This document shows, piece after piece, positions 24,954 to 33,853 of a DNA stretch of 64,000 nucleotides. Under the pieces are notes generated by a model. The model had not been told where the DNA came from. It was given only the letters and a program-made list of their open reading frames with translations, and made no database searches. How positions within the stretch are numbered: position 1 is the stretch's first letter; each line of letters starts with the position of its first letter. Source of the stretch: CALXOD01 sp964402715 (GTDB lineage Bacteria; Verrucomicrobiota; Lentisphaeria; Victivallales; Victivallaceae); contig CAYODJ010000008.1 in NCBI GenBank assembly GCA_964402715.1, positions 1 through 64,000 of the forward strand. Direction: 5' to 3'. The translations under genes were made by a program, and so were the position numbers.

Positions 24954-26252
24954 CTACTTCATCTTCATCTCGGGAACAAGCGGATTCTGATCGATCAGAT
25001 CCAGCCGCCTGACCATCTTCCGCGTTTCCAGCTTGTACTTCCTGAAATGCGCGGTGCGGAGATGACGCTCGTAGGCAGCGCGATCCGCATAGATCTCCAG
25101 AATGGTGATCCGCTCCGGATGATCCTTCTCCTGCATCGAATACATCATGCGGACGCCCGACTCCTCGGCCATCGAAGCCCTGCCGCACTCGGTCGCAAGT
25201 TCGATGTATTCCCGGATCCGATCAGGATCGACCTCGATCCGCGAAATCCTCACAATCGCCTCCGGCGTTCCCATACCCTGCCGCTCGGCCTCCTTTCTCT
25301 TAAGAAACTCCGCCGCAAGACGCAGTCCTTCGCGACGGGCGTCGGTCATCCCAGGATAGGTCATGAAAGCGTGGATTGATCCAGGAAGCGTACGGCGCTC
25401 CGCCGGAACACCGTTCCTCGCGAGAAGTTCCGCAAACTCCCTCCCCTGATCGTGAAGCACGTCGCACTCAGCCGCGACGATCAGGGTCTCCGGATAGTGT
25501 TCAAAATTCCTCGCCAGAAGCGGCGAGACCAGAGGATCGTCCGCGAGATTTCCGGGCGCGTAGGCTTCGTTGAAAGCCTCCATCAGCTCCCCGTCCAGAC
25601 CGAATCCCTTTTCATATCTGCGCCACGACTCCGAATGATCGTTCTTCGCCAGCACGACCGGATAATAGAGGACGATCCCCGCCACGGCGGAACGCTCCCT
25701 CAGCGCGGCGGCAGCGGCGAGATTGCCTCCCGCGCTGTCCCCGGCGAGGTAGATCCGCCGGTAACCGCGCTTTCTCAGCATCCGAAACGCCGCGAGCGCA
25801 TCCTCCAGCGCCGCCGGAGCACGGTGCTCCGGCGCGAGCCGGTAGTCCAGCGTCGCCACGTCGACTCCGGACGCCTTCGCCAGATCCCCGCAGAAACCCG
25901 CGCTGCCCTCCAGACCGCCGAGCGTCCAGCCTCCGCCGTGCAGATACAGCAGAACCGCATCGCACTGTCCGCCGCCGTGCAGATAGAAGCGGATTCTCCG
26001 GCCCGCGACCGAGGTGTTCTCCGTCAGAATTCCGGCGGGAGGATCAGCGTCCCGCAGCATCGCCGCGCGGACACGATTCAAATCGCCGAGCCTTCCTCCG
26101 ATCGCGTCGCGCACCGCCCGAGCCGTCACGGCATGCGCATCGGCGGGACGCGCGGCGAGGAACGCACGGGTCTCCTCCGTCAGCTCCTGAGCCGTCAGCG
26201 CCGGAGAGGCGGCGAGGCAGAGAATCAATCCGCAGATTGCGGACAGCCTCAT
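24954..26252 (-). CDS. Secreted alpha/beta-hydrolase (esterase) fused to an ABM-type monooxygenase domain
   Basis: This 432-residue protein starts at ATG 26252 with GGGGGAG upstream and a signal peptide M-R-L-S-A-I-C-G-L-I-L-C-L-A-A. Residues ~70-325 are an alpha/beta-hydrolase of the hormone-sensitive-lipase group: YLHGGGWTLGG (oxyanion), GDSAGGNLA (nucleophile S), a D in AECDVLHDQG and SIHAF (H). Residues ~330-432 resemble the antibiotic-biosynthesis-monooxygenase/quinol-monooxygenase fold (VRISRIEVDPDRIREY; ILEIYADRAAYERH). The fusion suggests coupled hydrolysis and oxidation of a small ester, but this is inference. Confidence 0.85.
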   Translation of the reverse strand: MRLSAICGLILCLAASPALTAQELTEETRAFLAARPADAHAVTARAVRDAIGGRLGDLNRVRAAMLRDADPPAGILTENTSVAGRRIRFYLHGGGQCDAVLLYLHGGGWTLGGLEGSAGFCGDLAKASGVDVATLDYRLAPEHRAPAALEDALAAFRMLRKRGYRRIYLAGDSAGGNLAAAAALRERSAVAGIVLYYPVVLAKNDHSESWRRYEKGFGLDGELMEAFNEAYAPGNLADDPLVSPLLARNFEHYPETLIVAAECDVLHDQGREFAELLARNGVPAERRTLPGSIHAFMTYPGMTDARREGLRLAAEFLKRKEAERQGMGTPEAIVRISRIEVDPDRIREYIELATECGRASMAEESGVRMMYSMQEKDHPERITILEIYADRAAYERHLRTAHFRKYKLETRKMVRRLDLIDQNPLVPEMKMK

Positions 26253-26422
26253 ATCTCCCCCTGTCATCGGAATTTCCTGCGGGAGAAACCGGATCGCGCC
26301 CGCAGACATTCCGCACGGTCCGCCCGTCCCCGCATCATTCATGCCGTCCGAAAGTAGCACGTCATGTCCATTTTGTCAACCTGTTGAAACCGCCGGATTT
26401 CCGCGACGCCGCGGAACGGCGG

Positions 26423-26451
26423 TTGACAAGCTGCGGAACACGTTCCATAGT
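26423..26451 (+). promoter_or_regulatory. Promoter of the flavin reductase gene
   Basis: A consensus TTGACA at 26423-26428 and CATAGT at 26446-26451 are separated by 17 bp, 78 bp before the start codon. Confidence 0.65.
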
Positions 26452-26528
26452 AATGGCCGGCTTCCCCGTCCGCCATGCGGCGGAGCCGGTCGTGAACACA
26501 AACTCGGCAGCAAGAAAAGGAGCTCGTC

Positions 26529-27095
26529 ATGAAAAAAGATCTCGGAAAAATTCCCGCAGTCTATCCCATGCCGGTACTGATGGTCGCCACCTACAACGGC
26601 GACGGCTCGGTCGACGTGATGAACGCCGCGTGGGGGCAGATCTGCGACATGGACAAGATTGTGCTCTTCCTCGAGAGTTCGCACAAGACAGTGGCCAACA
26701 TCCGCGCGCGCAGGGCGTTCACCGTCGCGCTGGCGGATCGTGAGCACATCGCCGAGGCCGACTATTTCGGCATAGCCTCCGGCAACCATGTGTCCGACAA
26801 GTTCGCCCGCACGGGACTCACCGCTCGCAGGAGCAAATTCGTGGACGCCCCGGTCGTGGAGGAATTCCCCGTGGTCATGGAATGCGAGCTGGCCGAGGAG
26901 ATCCCCGGCGTCGACGGATTCGTCGGGCGCATCGTCAACACCGCCGCCGATGAGAGCGTGCTCGGCGGCGACGGTAAAATAGATCCGGCCAGACTGCACG
27001 CGGCCGCATTCGATCAGTTCCGGCACGGCTACTACGCGGTCGGCGAGAAAATCGGGCAGGCGTGGGACTCCGGAAAGAAATTCGACACGAAATGA
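26529..27095 (+). CDS. Flavin reductase-family (FMN-binding split barrel) protein
   Basis: This 188-residue protein has PVLMVATYNGDGSVDVMNAA near residue 15 and FLESSHKTVANIRARRAF near 48, the hallmark of the flavin reductase-like FMN-binding domain. The region from YFGIASGNHVSDKF to the ~180 region completes the barrel. AAAAGGAG precedes the ATG. It overlaps the next gene by ATGA, so both are co-translated. It may supply reduced flavin or act as a small oxidoreductase. Confidence 0.9.
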   Translation: MKKDLGKIPAVYPMPVLMVATYNGDGSVDVMNAAWGQICDMDKIVLFLESSHKTVANIRARRAFTVALADREHIAEADYFGIASGNHVSDKFARTGLTARRSKFVDAPVVEEFPVVMECELAEEIPGVDGFVGRIVNTAADESVLGGDGKIDPARLHAAAFDQFRHGYYAVGEKIGQAWDSGKKFDTK

Positions 27096-27913
27096 AATAC
27101 CGCCGCAGTCCGGCAGAGGGACAGACACCAGTGAACAGAGACGATTTGATCGGACGCAACCAAAGTGCCATGCGGCTTTTCGAGGAATGCATCAACAACA
27201 ACGACATCGGACTCGGACGATGTCTGATAGACGACGACGCGCGGTTCACGACGCCCGTGTCTCCGACCCCCCTCCGCGGCGCCGAGGGATACTTGAGCGT
27301 GGTGACTCTGATGCGCGCAAGTTTTCCGGATATCCGCTGGAAGCTCGAACGCATGGTCGCCGACGGGCATACCGCAGCGGTGCAGTGGCTCTGCTCCGGC
27401 ACGTTCACCGGAAACAGGCCGTTCGCCGGGATCTCGCCCAACGGACGTGGATTCTCCACCGTCGTCATGAATTTCTATTCATTCAACGACGACGGGAAAA
27501 TCGTCGGCGACACGGCGGCGGCCGGCGTCGCCGGAATAGTGCAGGGGATCAAGGAGCCGGCCGCAGGCGACGGTTCCCCCGGAGCGTTCTGCCGTCTGGC
27601 GGACAAATGCACGGCGCCCGGGCTTTTCGCACGGCTGCGCCTCAAGACCGCCGTCGAAGACGACGATGACAAAATCCGCGAGAGAACGAGGGACGAATTT
27701 TACGACCCGCCGTGCACGGATGTCCTGATGTCGTCCAACCCGCTCGGACAGCTTGAGAAACTGACGGCGAAAATCCTCCGCACCGCTGACGACAGTCTAT
27801 CCTGTCTGAAGAGAGACCCGGATTTCGCGAAGGATCTAGTCGAAAGACGCCTTCAAATCGTCCGCATCGAGGCAGACAAGCTGCGGACGCTCATAGACGC
27901 CCTGCACGACTGA
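27092..27913 (+). CDS. SnoaL-like (NTF2-fold) protein with helical C-terminal extension
   Basis: This is a 273-residue protein starting at the ATG overlapping the flavin reductase stop. GTG 27131 is a possible alternative start. Residues ~20-150 look like the SnoaL/ester-cyclase NTF2 fold: LFEECINNNDIGL, FPDIRWKLERMVADG and the W-x-C-S-G-T-F-T-G pattern. The last ~90 residues are charged and helical (DKIRERTRDEF; ERRLQIVRIEADKLRTLIDAL) and match nothing I know. Pairing with a flavin reductase suggests a small-molecule modification step. Confidence 0.72.
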   Translation: MKYRRSPAEGQTPVNRDDLIGRNQSAMRLFEECINNNDIGLGRCLIDDDARFTTPVSPTPLRGAEGYLSVVTLMRASFPDIRWKLERMVADGHTAAVQWLCSGTFTGNRPFAGISPNGRGFSTVVMNFYSFNDDGKIVGDTAAAGVAGIVQGIKEPAAGDGSPGAFCRLADKCTAPGLFARLRLKTAVEDDDDKIRERTRDEFYDPPCTDVLMSSNPLGQLEKLTAKILRTADDSLSCLKRDPDFAKDLVERRLQIVRIEADKLRTLIDALHD

Positions 27914-27999
27914 CAGGAAGCCGCCCGCCGCCGATGTCCGAATCGGTCTTCGATACGTTGGACGGATGTAAACGAACCGACCGGATTCAACGGCCGGAT

Positions 28000-28947
28000 T
28001 TACTGTTCACGCCTGGCCATCTCCGTCAGAGAGTAAAAGTTCGCCAGCACCCCGAACGAGAGTGCGTCGACGGCGAACACCGCCGAGGAAACAAGGGAGA
28101 TCATGACCCCTTTATCCACGTCAAGTCCGATGACGGCAAACAGTGCTCCGGAAACGGCCTGAGACACCCCGAGATTGTTCGGTGTGAACTTGATCAGCAG
28201 CGACAGCATGTTCCACAGATTAAGCAGCAGCAAGGCAGGCACTCCGACACCGTCGCAATGCAAAATTCTCACTATCCACCAGTGGAGCAGCAACATGTTC
28301 AACATGCGGCCGCCGTAAACGGCAAGCAGCACGGCGATCGTCCGGCGATCACAGCAGAGCATCCTGATTCCGCCCAAAGTGTTCTCTCCGAAATTCCATA
28401 CCTTTCGGATGAGACGGATACGCGGCGCCGGCAGGTGCGTCATTGCCAGATGCGCGGCGAACACAATGGCAGGCGAGAGCAGCAGAAGCAGGGAGACAAT
28501 TGCAAAAATCGGTGAATCAACGTCGTGCCACACATAGAAGCCCAGTCCAAGAAGACCGCTCAGGAAAATGCTCAGAAGGTAGAGAAATATCGAAATCGAG
28601 AAACTCTCGGAGATCTTCACATCGTATTTTCGCTTCATAAAAACCGTCATGTAGGCCATCGCTCCCTGGAACGGCAGCAGCATACCCCAGAGATTCATTC
28701 CCAGCGGCAGCAGCAAAATATCCTTTTTTTCCATCTCGAAGTGGAAATTCGCACGCAGCGCGTACATCTCGAGACCGCCCCAGAAATAGGCTCCCAGCGA
28801 AAGAAGGATCACCAAGATCAGATCAAACCATGAGATCTCCAGCAGAATACGAAACCGATCCGGTGTCACGAAAAAACGCAGCAATACGGCGAGCAGCACA
28901 ATCGTCACAATATAGGAGGCGGTGTTGGCGATGCGGCTGCGCTTCAT
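28000..28947 (-). CDS. AglD/YbhN-type flippase-like membrane protein
   Basis: This 315-residue protein has about eight predicted membrane segments and resembles the lysylphosphatidylglycerol synthase TM region family (AglD/YbhN). NLWGMLLPFQGAMAYMTVFM near 90 and FTPNNLGVSQAVSGALFAVI near 265 (the P-x-N-L-G-x-x-E-like loop, with Q for E) are typical. The ATG overlaps the stop of the GT4 gene by 4 bp. In glycan clusters such proteins are thought to help move lipid-linked sugars across the membrane. Confidence 0.82.
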   Translation of the reverse strand: MKRSRIANTASYIVTIVLLAVLLRFFVTPDRFRILLEISWFDLILVILLSLGAYFWGGLEMYALRANFHFEMEKKDILLLPLGMNLWGMLLPFQGAMAYMTVFMKRKYDVKISESFSISIFLYLLSIFLSGLLGLGFYVWHDVDSPIFAIVSLLLLLSPAIVFAAHLAMTHLPAPRIRLIRKVWNFGENTLGGIRMLCCDRRTIAVLLAVYGGRMLNMLLLHWWIVRILHCDGVGVPALLLLNLWNMLSLLIKFTPNNLGVSQAVSGALFAVIGLDVDKGVMISLVSSAVFAVDALSFGVLANFYSLTEMARREQ

Positions 28948-30173
28948 GTCTTCAGAATTCCGTGAATGACTGAGGCATACCGATCGCCGACCGTCTGCAG
29001 ATCCAGTTCGGAAACCGCATACGCTCTGCAGTACTTGCGGCGCAAGTCGTTGATTTTCTCCCTCAGTGCGCCGATGATCGCGGCGGCTATGTCTGCCGGA
29101 TCGCCTGCTTTGCACAGACGGAACAGCCGCTTTGACTCGGGATGTTCGGTAAAAACAGGCAAATCGGACACCAGCACCGCGATTCCGCTGCTCAGAGCCT
29201 CCATCACCACCAGCGGCCACCCTTCTGAAAAACTCGGCAGAATGAAAACATCGCCGCCGGCGAAAAATTCCGGCAGCCGCGAATGCAGCTGAGGACCTGC
29301 GAAGACCACATTATCCTCCAGACGGTTCCTGCGGACAGCGAGTTTCAGCTCCCGCTCCAGCGGACCGCCGCCGATCAGAAGCAGAGACGTATCAGGTTCC
29401 ACGCGGATCACTTCCGGCATGGCATCCACCAGAGCACGCACACCCTTGCGTTCTATCAGCGAGCCCACAAATATGATCACGTTGCGTTTCAGCTTCATAC
29501 GGGCGCGGAAGTCCGGCGCAGCCGCCTCCGGGGAGAACAGTCCTGTGTCAACCCCCATCGGCAGCACGCGGCTCTGTCCGGCTCCGAGCGCTTCGGCTTT
29601 CCTGCGCAGCAACTCGCTGACCACGGTGACGGCATCGGCATGGCGAAGCGAAAATCTCTTTGCACATGCAAACAGCCTCCCGTTCAACTCCAGAAGATCC
29701 GCCCCGTGACAGGTCGTCAGCAGTTTCACTCTGTGTCCCGTCAACATGCAATAGACTGCGGCGATCAAGCCCTGCGGCAGCAGCCAGTGCGCATGAATTA
29801 GATCGATTTTCTCACGTCGAACCGTCCGCGCCAGCGCAAAGAACTCCAGCACGATGAAGAACGGAAGCCAGAGCATCAGCCAACGGTTCCTTTTAAGTGT
29901 CGGCATAATTCCGCCGGCTCCGCACGCGATGCTGATTTTTCCGAATCCCTGCCGGAAACGCAGAATTTTCACGCCGTCACGAAATTCGCGGCACCCGTCG
30001 CCGGGTATCGCCGGGTATCGCCGGGTATCGCCGGGTATCGCCGGAGCCAGCACCGTCACATCAAACTGGGAGGCGAGAACCTTGGCGAGATCATAGATGA
30101 AAACCCCGGAGACGGGGTTTGACGCCCCCGGAAAAGAGGAAGTGAAAACCAGTATTCTCCTGCGCCCGCGCAC
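28944..30173 (-). CDS. GT4-family glycosyltransferase containing a 10-bp tandem repeat
   Basis: This 409-residue protein starts at GTG 30173, placed just after the upstream stop with TGAGGCGAG as ribosome site. An upstream ATG at 30233 would overlap the previous gene by 50 bp. It is a two-domain GT-B enzyme: LVFTSSFPG at the N-terminus, HAHWLLPQG, and the donor site region FILPSFSEGWPLVVMEALSSG. Residues ~44-57 are encoded by four exact copies of a 10-bp unit, so loss or gain of a copy would break the frame. It lies in a glycan cluster and probably adds a sugar to a lipid-linked or surface polysaccharide. Confidence 0.9.
   Translation of the reverse strand: MRGRRRILVFTSSFPGASNPVSGVFIYDLAKVLASQFDVTVLAPAIPGDTRRYPAIPGDGCREFRDGVKILRFRQGFGKISIACGAGGIMPTLKRNRWLMLWLPFFIVLEFFALARTVRREKIDLIHAHWLLPQGLIAAVYCMLTGHRVKLLTTCHGADLLELNGRLFACAKRFSLRHADAVTVVSELLRRKAEALGAGQSRVLPMGVDTGLFSPEAAAPDFRARMKLKRNVIIFVGSLIERKGVRALVDAMPEVIRVEPDTSLLLIGGGPLERELKLAVRRNRLEDNVVFAGPQLHSRLPEFFAGGDVFILPSFSEGWPLVVMEALSSGIAVLVSDLPVFTEHPESKRLFRLCKAGDPADIAAAIIGALREKINDLRRKYCRAYAVSELDLQTVGDRYASVIHGILKT
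30001..30044. repeat. Four tandem copies of CCGGGTATCG inside the GT4 gene
   Basis: Four perfect 10-bp copies are followed by a partial CCGG. The unit is not a multiple of three, so copy-number change shifts the reading frame, as in contingency loci. The encoded peptide includes P-A-I-P-G-D-T-R-R-Y-P-A-I-P-G-D. Confidence 0.97.
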
Positions 30174-30183
30174 GCTACTCGCC

Positions 30184-31851
30184 TCAGAGAGATTCGTTGT
30201 CCTCAGGATGTAGCTGGAAAAGCAGTGCGTCATGCCCTTCAGAGAAATTCAGCTGTCTGATCCCGGGAATCGCTCTGATTTCCGCAAGCGTCTGCGGCGG
30301 AATGTCGTCCGGATCCGCAACCGCGATCAGATCTGGAAGAACCCGTTCCCGTCCGGACAGATTCTCAGCAACATAGCTACTCAGATCCGGCGCAAGTCCG
30401 TGTTCGGCGACATCACGCAGCGTCCATGTCTTGTCGATGAAATTCGAGGCATAGGCGAACGTGTTGGCTTCCGCATAGACGCCCCAGCCGTAATCATGTC
30501 CGACGGTCAGCAGGCTGACGCATCTGGTTCCTGATCTCGGCCGCACTCCATTCTGCCATCTGCCGATCTCGCGACCCAGAATCTTGAAATAGTCGTTCTC
30601 GGAAGGATTCAGATTGTCAAGACCGTTCCAGACCTGCAGAACTCCGGCCACCAGCATAGCCGCAGCGGCAAGATACTGCAGACGGTATTTCTCCGGAGCC
30701 GTCTCAATCGCCGCAAGAACCGACCGCAATCCCCGCACTGTGAACGGCATCAAGAAAAAGGCGTTGATTAGAAAATATCGTCCGGCCGAGGAGCGCATGA
30801 CAAAGTAGGCGGCCGCATTCGCGACAAGCAACCATACCATAACCGTGTGATTGAACGTCCATTCTCTGCGCCTTCGCAGCAGAACCATGCCGTAGACAGC
30901 CAGAAGCAGATAGGGAACATAGCAACCGTCCAGCATATTGCTCCAGTAACGCCTTTCAAAGTGCCGATCCTTGACCCACGCGAAATCGAAGTCATTGATG
31001 CTTCCGTAAGTGGTGGAGGTGGCTCTGACCGTCTCCCCGGACGCGGCATCCTCCTTCCCCGCCAAGACCGCAATCTGATGACAGACACCGCGCACTCCCC
31101 ATGTCTGCCGGGTGTCGAGAGCCGGATAACCGGTGGCATGATACAGCTGAATCAGCCGCGGCAGACAGATCACGATGCATATTCCTGCAGTCACCATGCA
31201 GTACAGGAGAAAACGCCCGACCCATCGGAACGACAACTTCCATTTCTCTGCGTGGAGCAGCATCAGACCCAGAAAACACATCAGCATGGCCATGTAGACG
31301 ACTCCCTCTGAACGCACCAGGGAAAGCGCAGCGAACGTCAGCCCGAGCCAGCACAGCGTCGAGTATTTCCGGCTGCTCACAAAGCGGAAAATCAAATAAA
31401 GAGCCAGCGGCACAAACAGCCACCGTCCGGAATCCAGCAACGGAGCTATGCCGTGCCGGATGATTTTCGGCGCAAGCGCGAACAGCAGCGCGCCCCATGC
31501 GGCATGTTTCCTCTCCATGAAAAAAGTCAGCACACCGTAGACGGGAAAGACGGCAAGCACGCAGAAGATGCTGCTCGCCAGCATCATCGCCTCAGGGATC
31601 GGAACCCCGAACCTGGCGAAGATGCCGCCCAACGCCGGCAGCAGCGGCGTCATGGCCACGTTGAACGCATGCCCCCAATCCCCCACCTTGAAACCGCTGA
31701 CCATCGACATATAGACGACTGAATCACGGTAATAGACAGGGGATACGATCAGCATCAGCAGCGTGGACAGAAGTCCTATCCCCACCGCGAGGCTCATCAC
31801 GCCGCGCGGCGACGAGAAGAAGATCTTGATTCTGAGAAGCAGCTGTTTCAT
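30184..31851 (-). CDS. GT39/ArnT-like integral membrane glycosyltransferase
   Basis: This 555-residue protein with about eleven membrane segments has the first-loop pattern VYYRDSVVYMSMV (acidic residue after TM1) typical of GT-C enzymes of the PMT/ArnT group, and a soluble C-terminal domain of ~140 residues. GAGGTT precedes the ATG. It is followed within 11 bp by the GT4 gene. Such enzymes transfer sugars from polyprenyl-phosphate donors to lipids or proteins outside the membrane. The GT2 enzyme upstream could make the polyprenyl-linked donor. Confidence 0.8.
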   Translation of the reverse strand: MKQLLLRIKIFFSSPRGVMSLAVGIGLLSTLLMLIVSPVYYRDSVVYMSMVSGFKVGDWGHAFNVAMTPLLPALGGIFARFGVPIPEAMMLASSIFCVLAVFPVYGVLTFFMERKHAAWGALLFALAPKIIRHGIAPLLDSGRWLFVPLALYLIFRFVSSRKYSTLCWLGLTFAALSLVRSEGVVYMAMLMCFLGLMLLHAEKWKLSFRWVGRFLLYCMVTAGICIVICLPRLIQLYHATGYPALDTRQTWGVRGVCHQIAVLAGKEDAASGETVRATSTTYGSINDFDFAWVKDRHFERRYWSNMLDGCYVPYLLLAVYGMVLLRRRREWTFNHTVMVWLLVANAAAYFVMRSSAGRYFLINAFFLMPFTVRGLRSVLAAIETAPEKYRLQYLAAAAMLVAGVLQVWNGLDNLNPSENDYFKILGREIGRWQNGVRPRSGTRCVSLLTVGHDYGWGVYAEANTFAYASNFIDKTWTLRDVAEHGLAPDLSSYVAENLSGRERVLPDLIAVADPDDIPPQTLAEIRAIPGIRQLNFSEGHDALLFQLHPEDNESL

Positions 31852-32046
31852 TTATGCAACCTCTTTATGTTCCCGACCGTTGCAGGAAGCTATTGTTGTC
31901 CAGGACTTCGTGAAAATCACTTGCAGACGCCGACGCCGGCGAGGACATCCCATGTTCCCGCGCCGGTTTTCTTCCCGCCGCAACGACGACGGCGAAATCG
32001 GCCTTGCCCCGCCCAAAATCAGAATACAGCAAAACATGACGAAAAA
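31852..32046. other. Short gap between glycan genes
   Basis: This 195-bp gap lies between two minus-strand genes. I see no gene and no strong terminator, so the GT2 and GT39-like genes may share a transcript. Confidence 0.35.
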
Positions 32047-33036
32047 TCAAAAGCTGCCGCGAACCCCGTTCGAAGATGTTTTAGACACTGCGTCGAAACA
32101 GTTCTTCCGCTGGCGGTACTGAATATCCTCAAGCAGCTGCCGGTTCACCGAAAGCAGATCGGCAATGAAAGCCATCATGCCGAAAACCGTGCCCATCAGC
32201 ATCAGCACGGCCGCGAGAATCAGCGACTGCATCATCCCCTGCCCTCCGTCCGCGAGATAACTTCTCAGAAAACGGCAGCCTATCAGGAATCCCGCAAGAA
32301 AGAAAATCACTCCCAACGCGAAAAAAAATCTGAACGGCCGATAGACCACGAATATCCGGATCATGGTGAAAACCGAACGCTGAACGTAACGCGGGATGCT
32401 CTTCACAAGCCGCGACGGACGCAGATCGGCATTTACCCTGATCGGCACGCAGACAACTGACAGGTTCTTGTGTCCGGCCTGGATGACGGTCTCCAGCGTG
32501 TATGTGTAGCGGTTGAACACATTCATGCGCATGGCCGCGTCGCGGGAAAGAGCACGGAATCCGCTCGGAGCGTCCTCAACCGAGGTGCCGGATATCATCC
32601 GCACCGCAAAACTGCCGAGTTTCTGAAGCAACTTCTTTAACGGGGAAAAATGCGCTATCACCGCAATCGGCCGCGTGCCGATCACATACTGCGCCCTGCC
32701 TTCGAGGATCGGAGCCACGAGCAGCGGAATGTCGGCGGCGCAGTATTGATTGTCGGCATCCGTGTTGACGATGATGTCCGCCCCGAGCGAAAGCGACGCC
32801 TGCAGACCGGTCATGAACGCGCGAGCGAGTCCGAGATTCGCGTGATGCCGAACGATATGGTCGACACCGTTGGCACGCGCGATCTCCACCGTCGCATCCG
32901 AGGAGCCGTCATCGACAATCAGCCATTCAACCTCGTCGACGCCGGGAACCTCGCGCGGAAGTTCCGCCAGAGCGACTCCCAGCGTCCCGGCTTCGTTGTA
33001 GCAGGGAATTTGAATTATGAGCTTCAACTTTTCCAC
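32047..33036 (-). CDS. GT2-family polyprenyl-phosphate glycosyltransferase
   Basis: This is a 329-residue protein if started at GTG 33036 (V-E-K-L-K-L-I-I-Q-I-P-C-Y-N-E). The longer ATG 33123 frame adds a poor-quality leader. The GT-A core is clear: IPCYNEAGTL, WLIVDDGSSD, NTDADNQY (DxD-like) and the acceptor loop region SGTSVEDAPSGFRA. Two C-terminal membrane segments (FFFALGVIFFLAGFLIG; LILAAVLMLMGTVFGMM) match the DPM1/GtrB type that charges polyprenyl phosphate with a hexose. It probably feeds the GT39-like protein encoded next. Confidence 0.9.
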   Translation of the reverse strand: MEKLKLIIQIPCYNEAGTLGVALAELPREVPGVDEVEWLIVDDGSSDATVEIARANGVDHIVRHHANLGLARAFMTGLQASLSLGADIIVNTDADNQYCAADIPLLVAPILEGRAQYVIGTRPIAVIAHFSPLKKLLQKLGSFAVRMISGTSVEDAPSGFRALSRDAAMRMNVFNRYTYTLETVIQAGHKNLSVVCVPIRVNADLRPSRLVKSIPRYVQRSVFTMIRIFVVYRPFRFFFALGVIFFLAGFLIGCRFLRSYLADGGQGMMQSLILAAVLMLMGTVFGMMAFIADLLSVNRQLLEDIQYRQRKNCFDAVSKTSSNGVRGSF

Positions 33037-33131
33037 CGGCAGGACACGCCCTCTGCGAAGACGGGAAGCCGATCCTCTTGTTCGTTGCGGACAAAGTGCG
33101 GACGCATCCCGATACAGTAGCACTCTCCGAT

Positions 33132-33160
33132 GCCGTTTGCCAGCGGCAAACGGCCTTTTT
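33132..33160 (+). terminator. Strong stem-loop with T-tail facing against the gene direction
   Basis: GCCGTTTGCC and GGCAAACGGC make a perfect 10-bp stem with a 3-nt loop followed by CTTTTTC on the plus strand. The genes on both sides run on the minus strand, so as a terminator it would stop antisense transcription. As a minus-strand hairpin it has no U-tail. Confidence 0.6.
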
Positions 33161-33221
33161 CAAAATTCCGCGGCGGAAGACGGGATGTCGGAGGAGCGGA
33201 ACATCGCAGAAATCGGTTTTT

Positions 33222-33851
33222 TCACCTGGCGGGAGCGGCCGGTCTGACGGCGCCGCGCTTCGCCGGGGCGGCCTTGCCTTTCTTCTTCTTGCCGTCGTCC
33301 GGCGGCGGCGGCGGATCGGCCTTGCGGATCAGTTTTTCGAGAGTCTCGGTCTGCCGGACTCCGGGATCGAGCTGGAGACTCAGACCGTCCGTCAGACGCG
33401 TGAGGAAAATAATCCTCGCGCTGCACGAGCGTTCCGTCTCCGCCAGCGACACGACGGAGGCGAGCCTGGTCTTGACCGGCGCGACGCATATCAGAAGGGC
33501 CGCGAAATTGATCAGTGCCATCCCGGCGAGGAAACCGAACACTCCTCCTCCGATCTTGTCCAGCATCTGCGGCGGAGAGGCGAATTTCCGTTTCCCGGGA
33601 CACAGCTGGACGCTCAGCTGGTGAAGCAGGACCCAGACTGCGGCCGCGCATAACAGCATGGCGGCGGCCGACGTGTACGGTTCGGCGCCGAGAGGAAGCC
33701 GGAACAGTCTGGTGACAACGCTCTCGCTCCACACCGCGACATACACAGAGAACAATATGTTCAGAAACGTCATGTAGCTCCTGAACAGGCGGAAGTAGAG
33801 TCCGGCGAACAGGCCGACGACGGGAATTCCCCAGAGAATCAGAGTTTCCAT
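33222..33851 (-). CDS. CvpA-family membrane protein
   Basis: This 209-residue protein starts at ATG 33851 because GAGGAGGCG is 9 bp upstream. A GTG two codons earlier sits too close to that site. It has four predicted membrane segments (LILWGIPVVGLFAGLYF; the region near 30-48; AAAMLLCAAAVWVLLH; FGFLAGMALINFAALLIC) and the KIGGGVFGFLAG glycine-rich loop seen in CvpA proteins. The last ~35 residues are a proline/lysine/alanine tail. It follows the GspE-like gene with overlap. CvpA proteins affect envelope function, in a way not fully known. Confidence 0.8.
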   Translation of the reverse strand: METLILWGIPVVGLFAGLYFRLFRSYMTFLNILFSVYVAVWSESVVTRLFRLPLGAEPYTSAAAMLLCAAAVWVLLHQLSVQLCPGKRKFASPPQMLDKIGGGVFGFLAGMALINFAALLICVAPVKTRLASVVSLAETERSCSARIIFLTRLTDGLSLQLDPGVRQTETLEKLIRKADPPPPPDDGKKKKGKAAPAKRGAVRPAAPAR

Positions 33852-33853
33852 GA

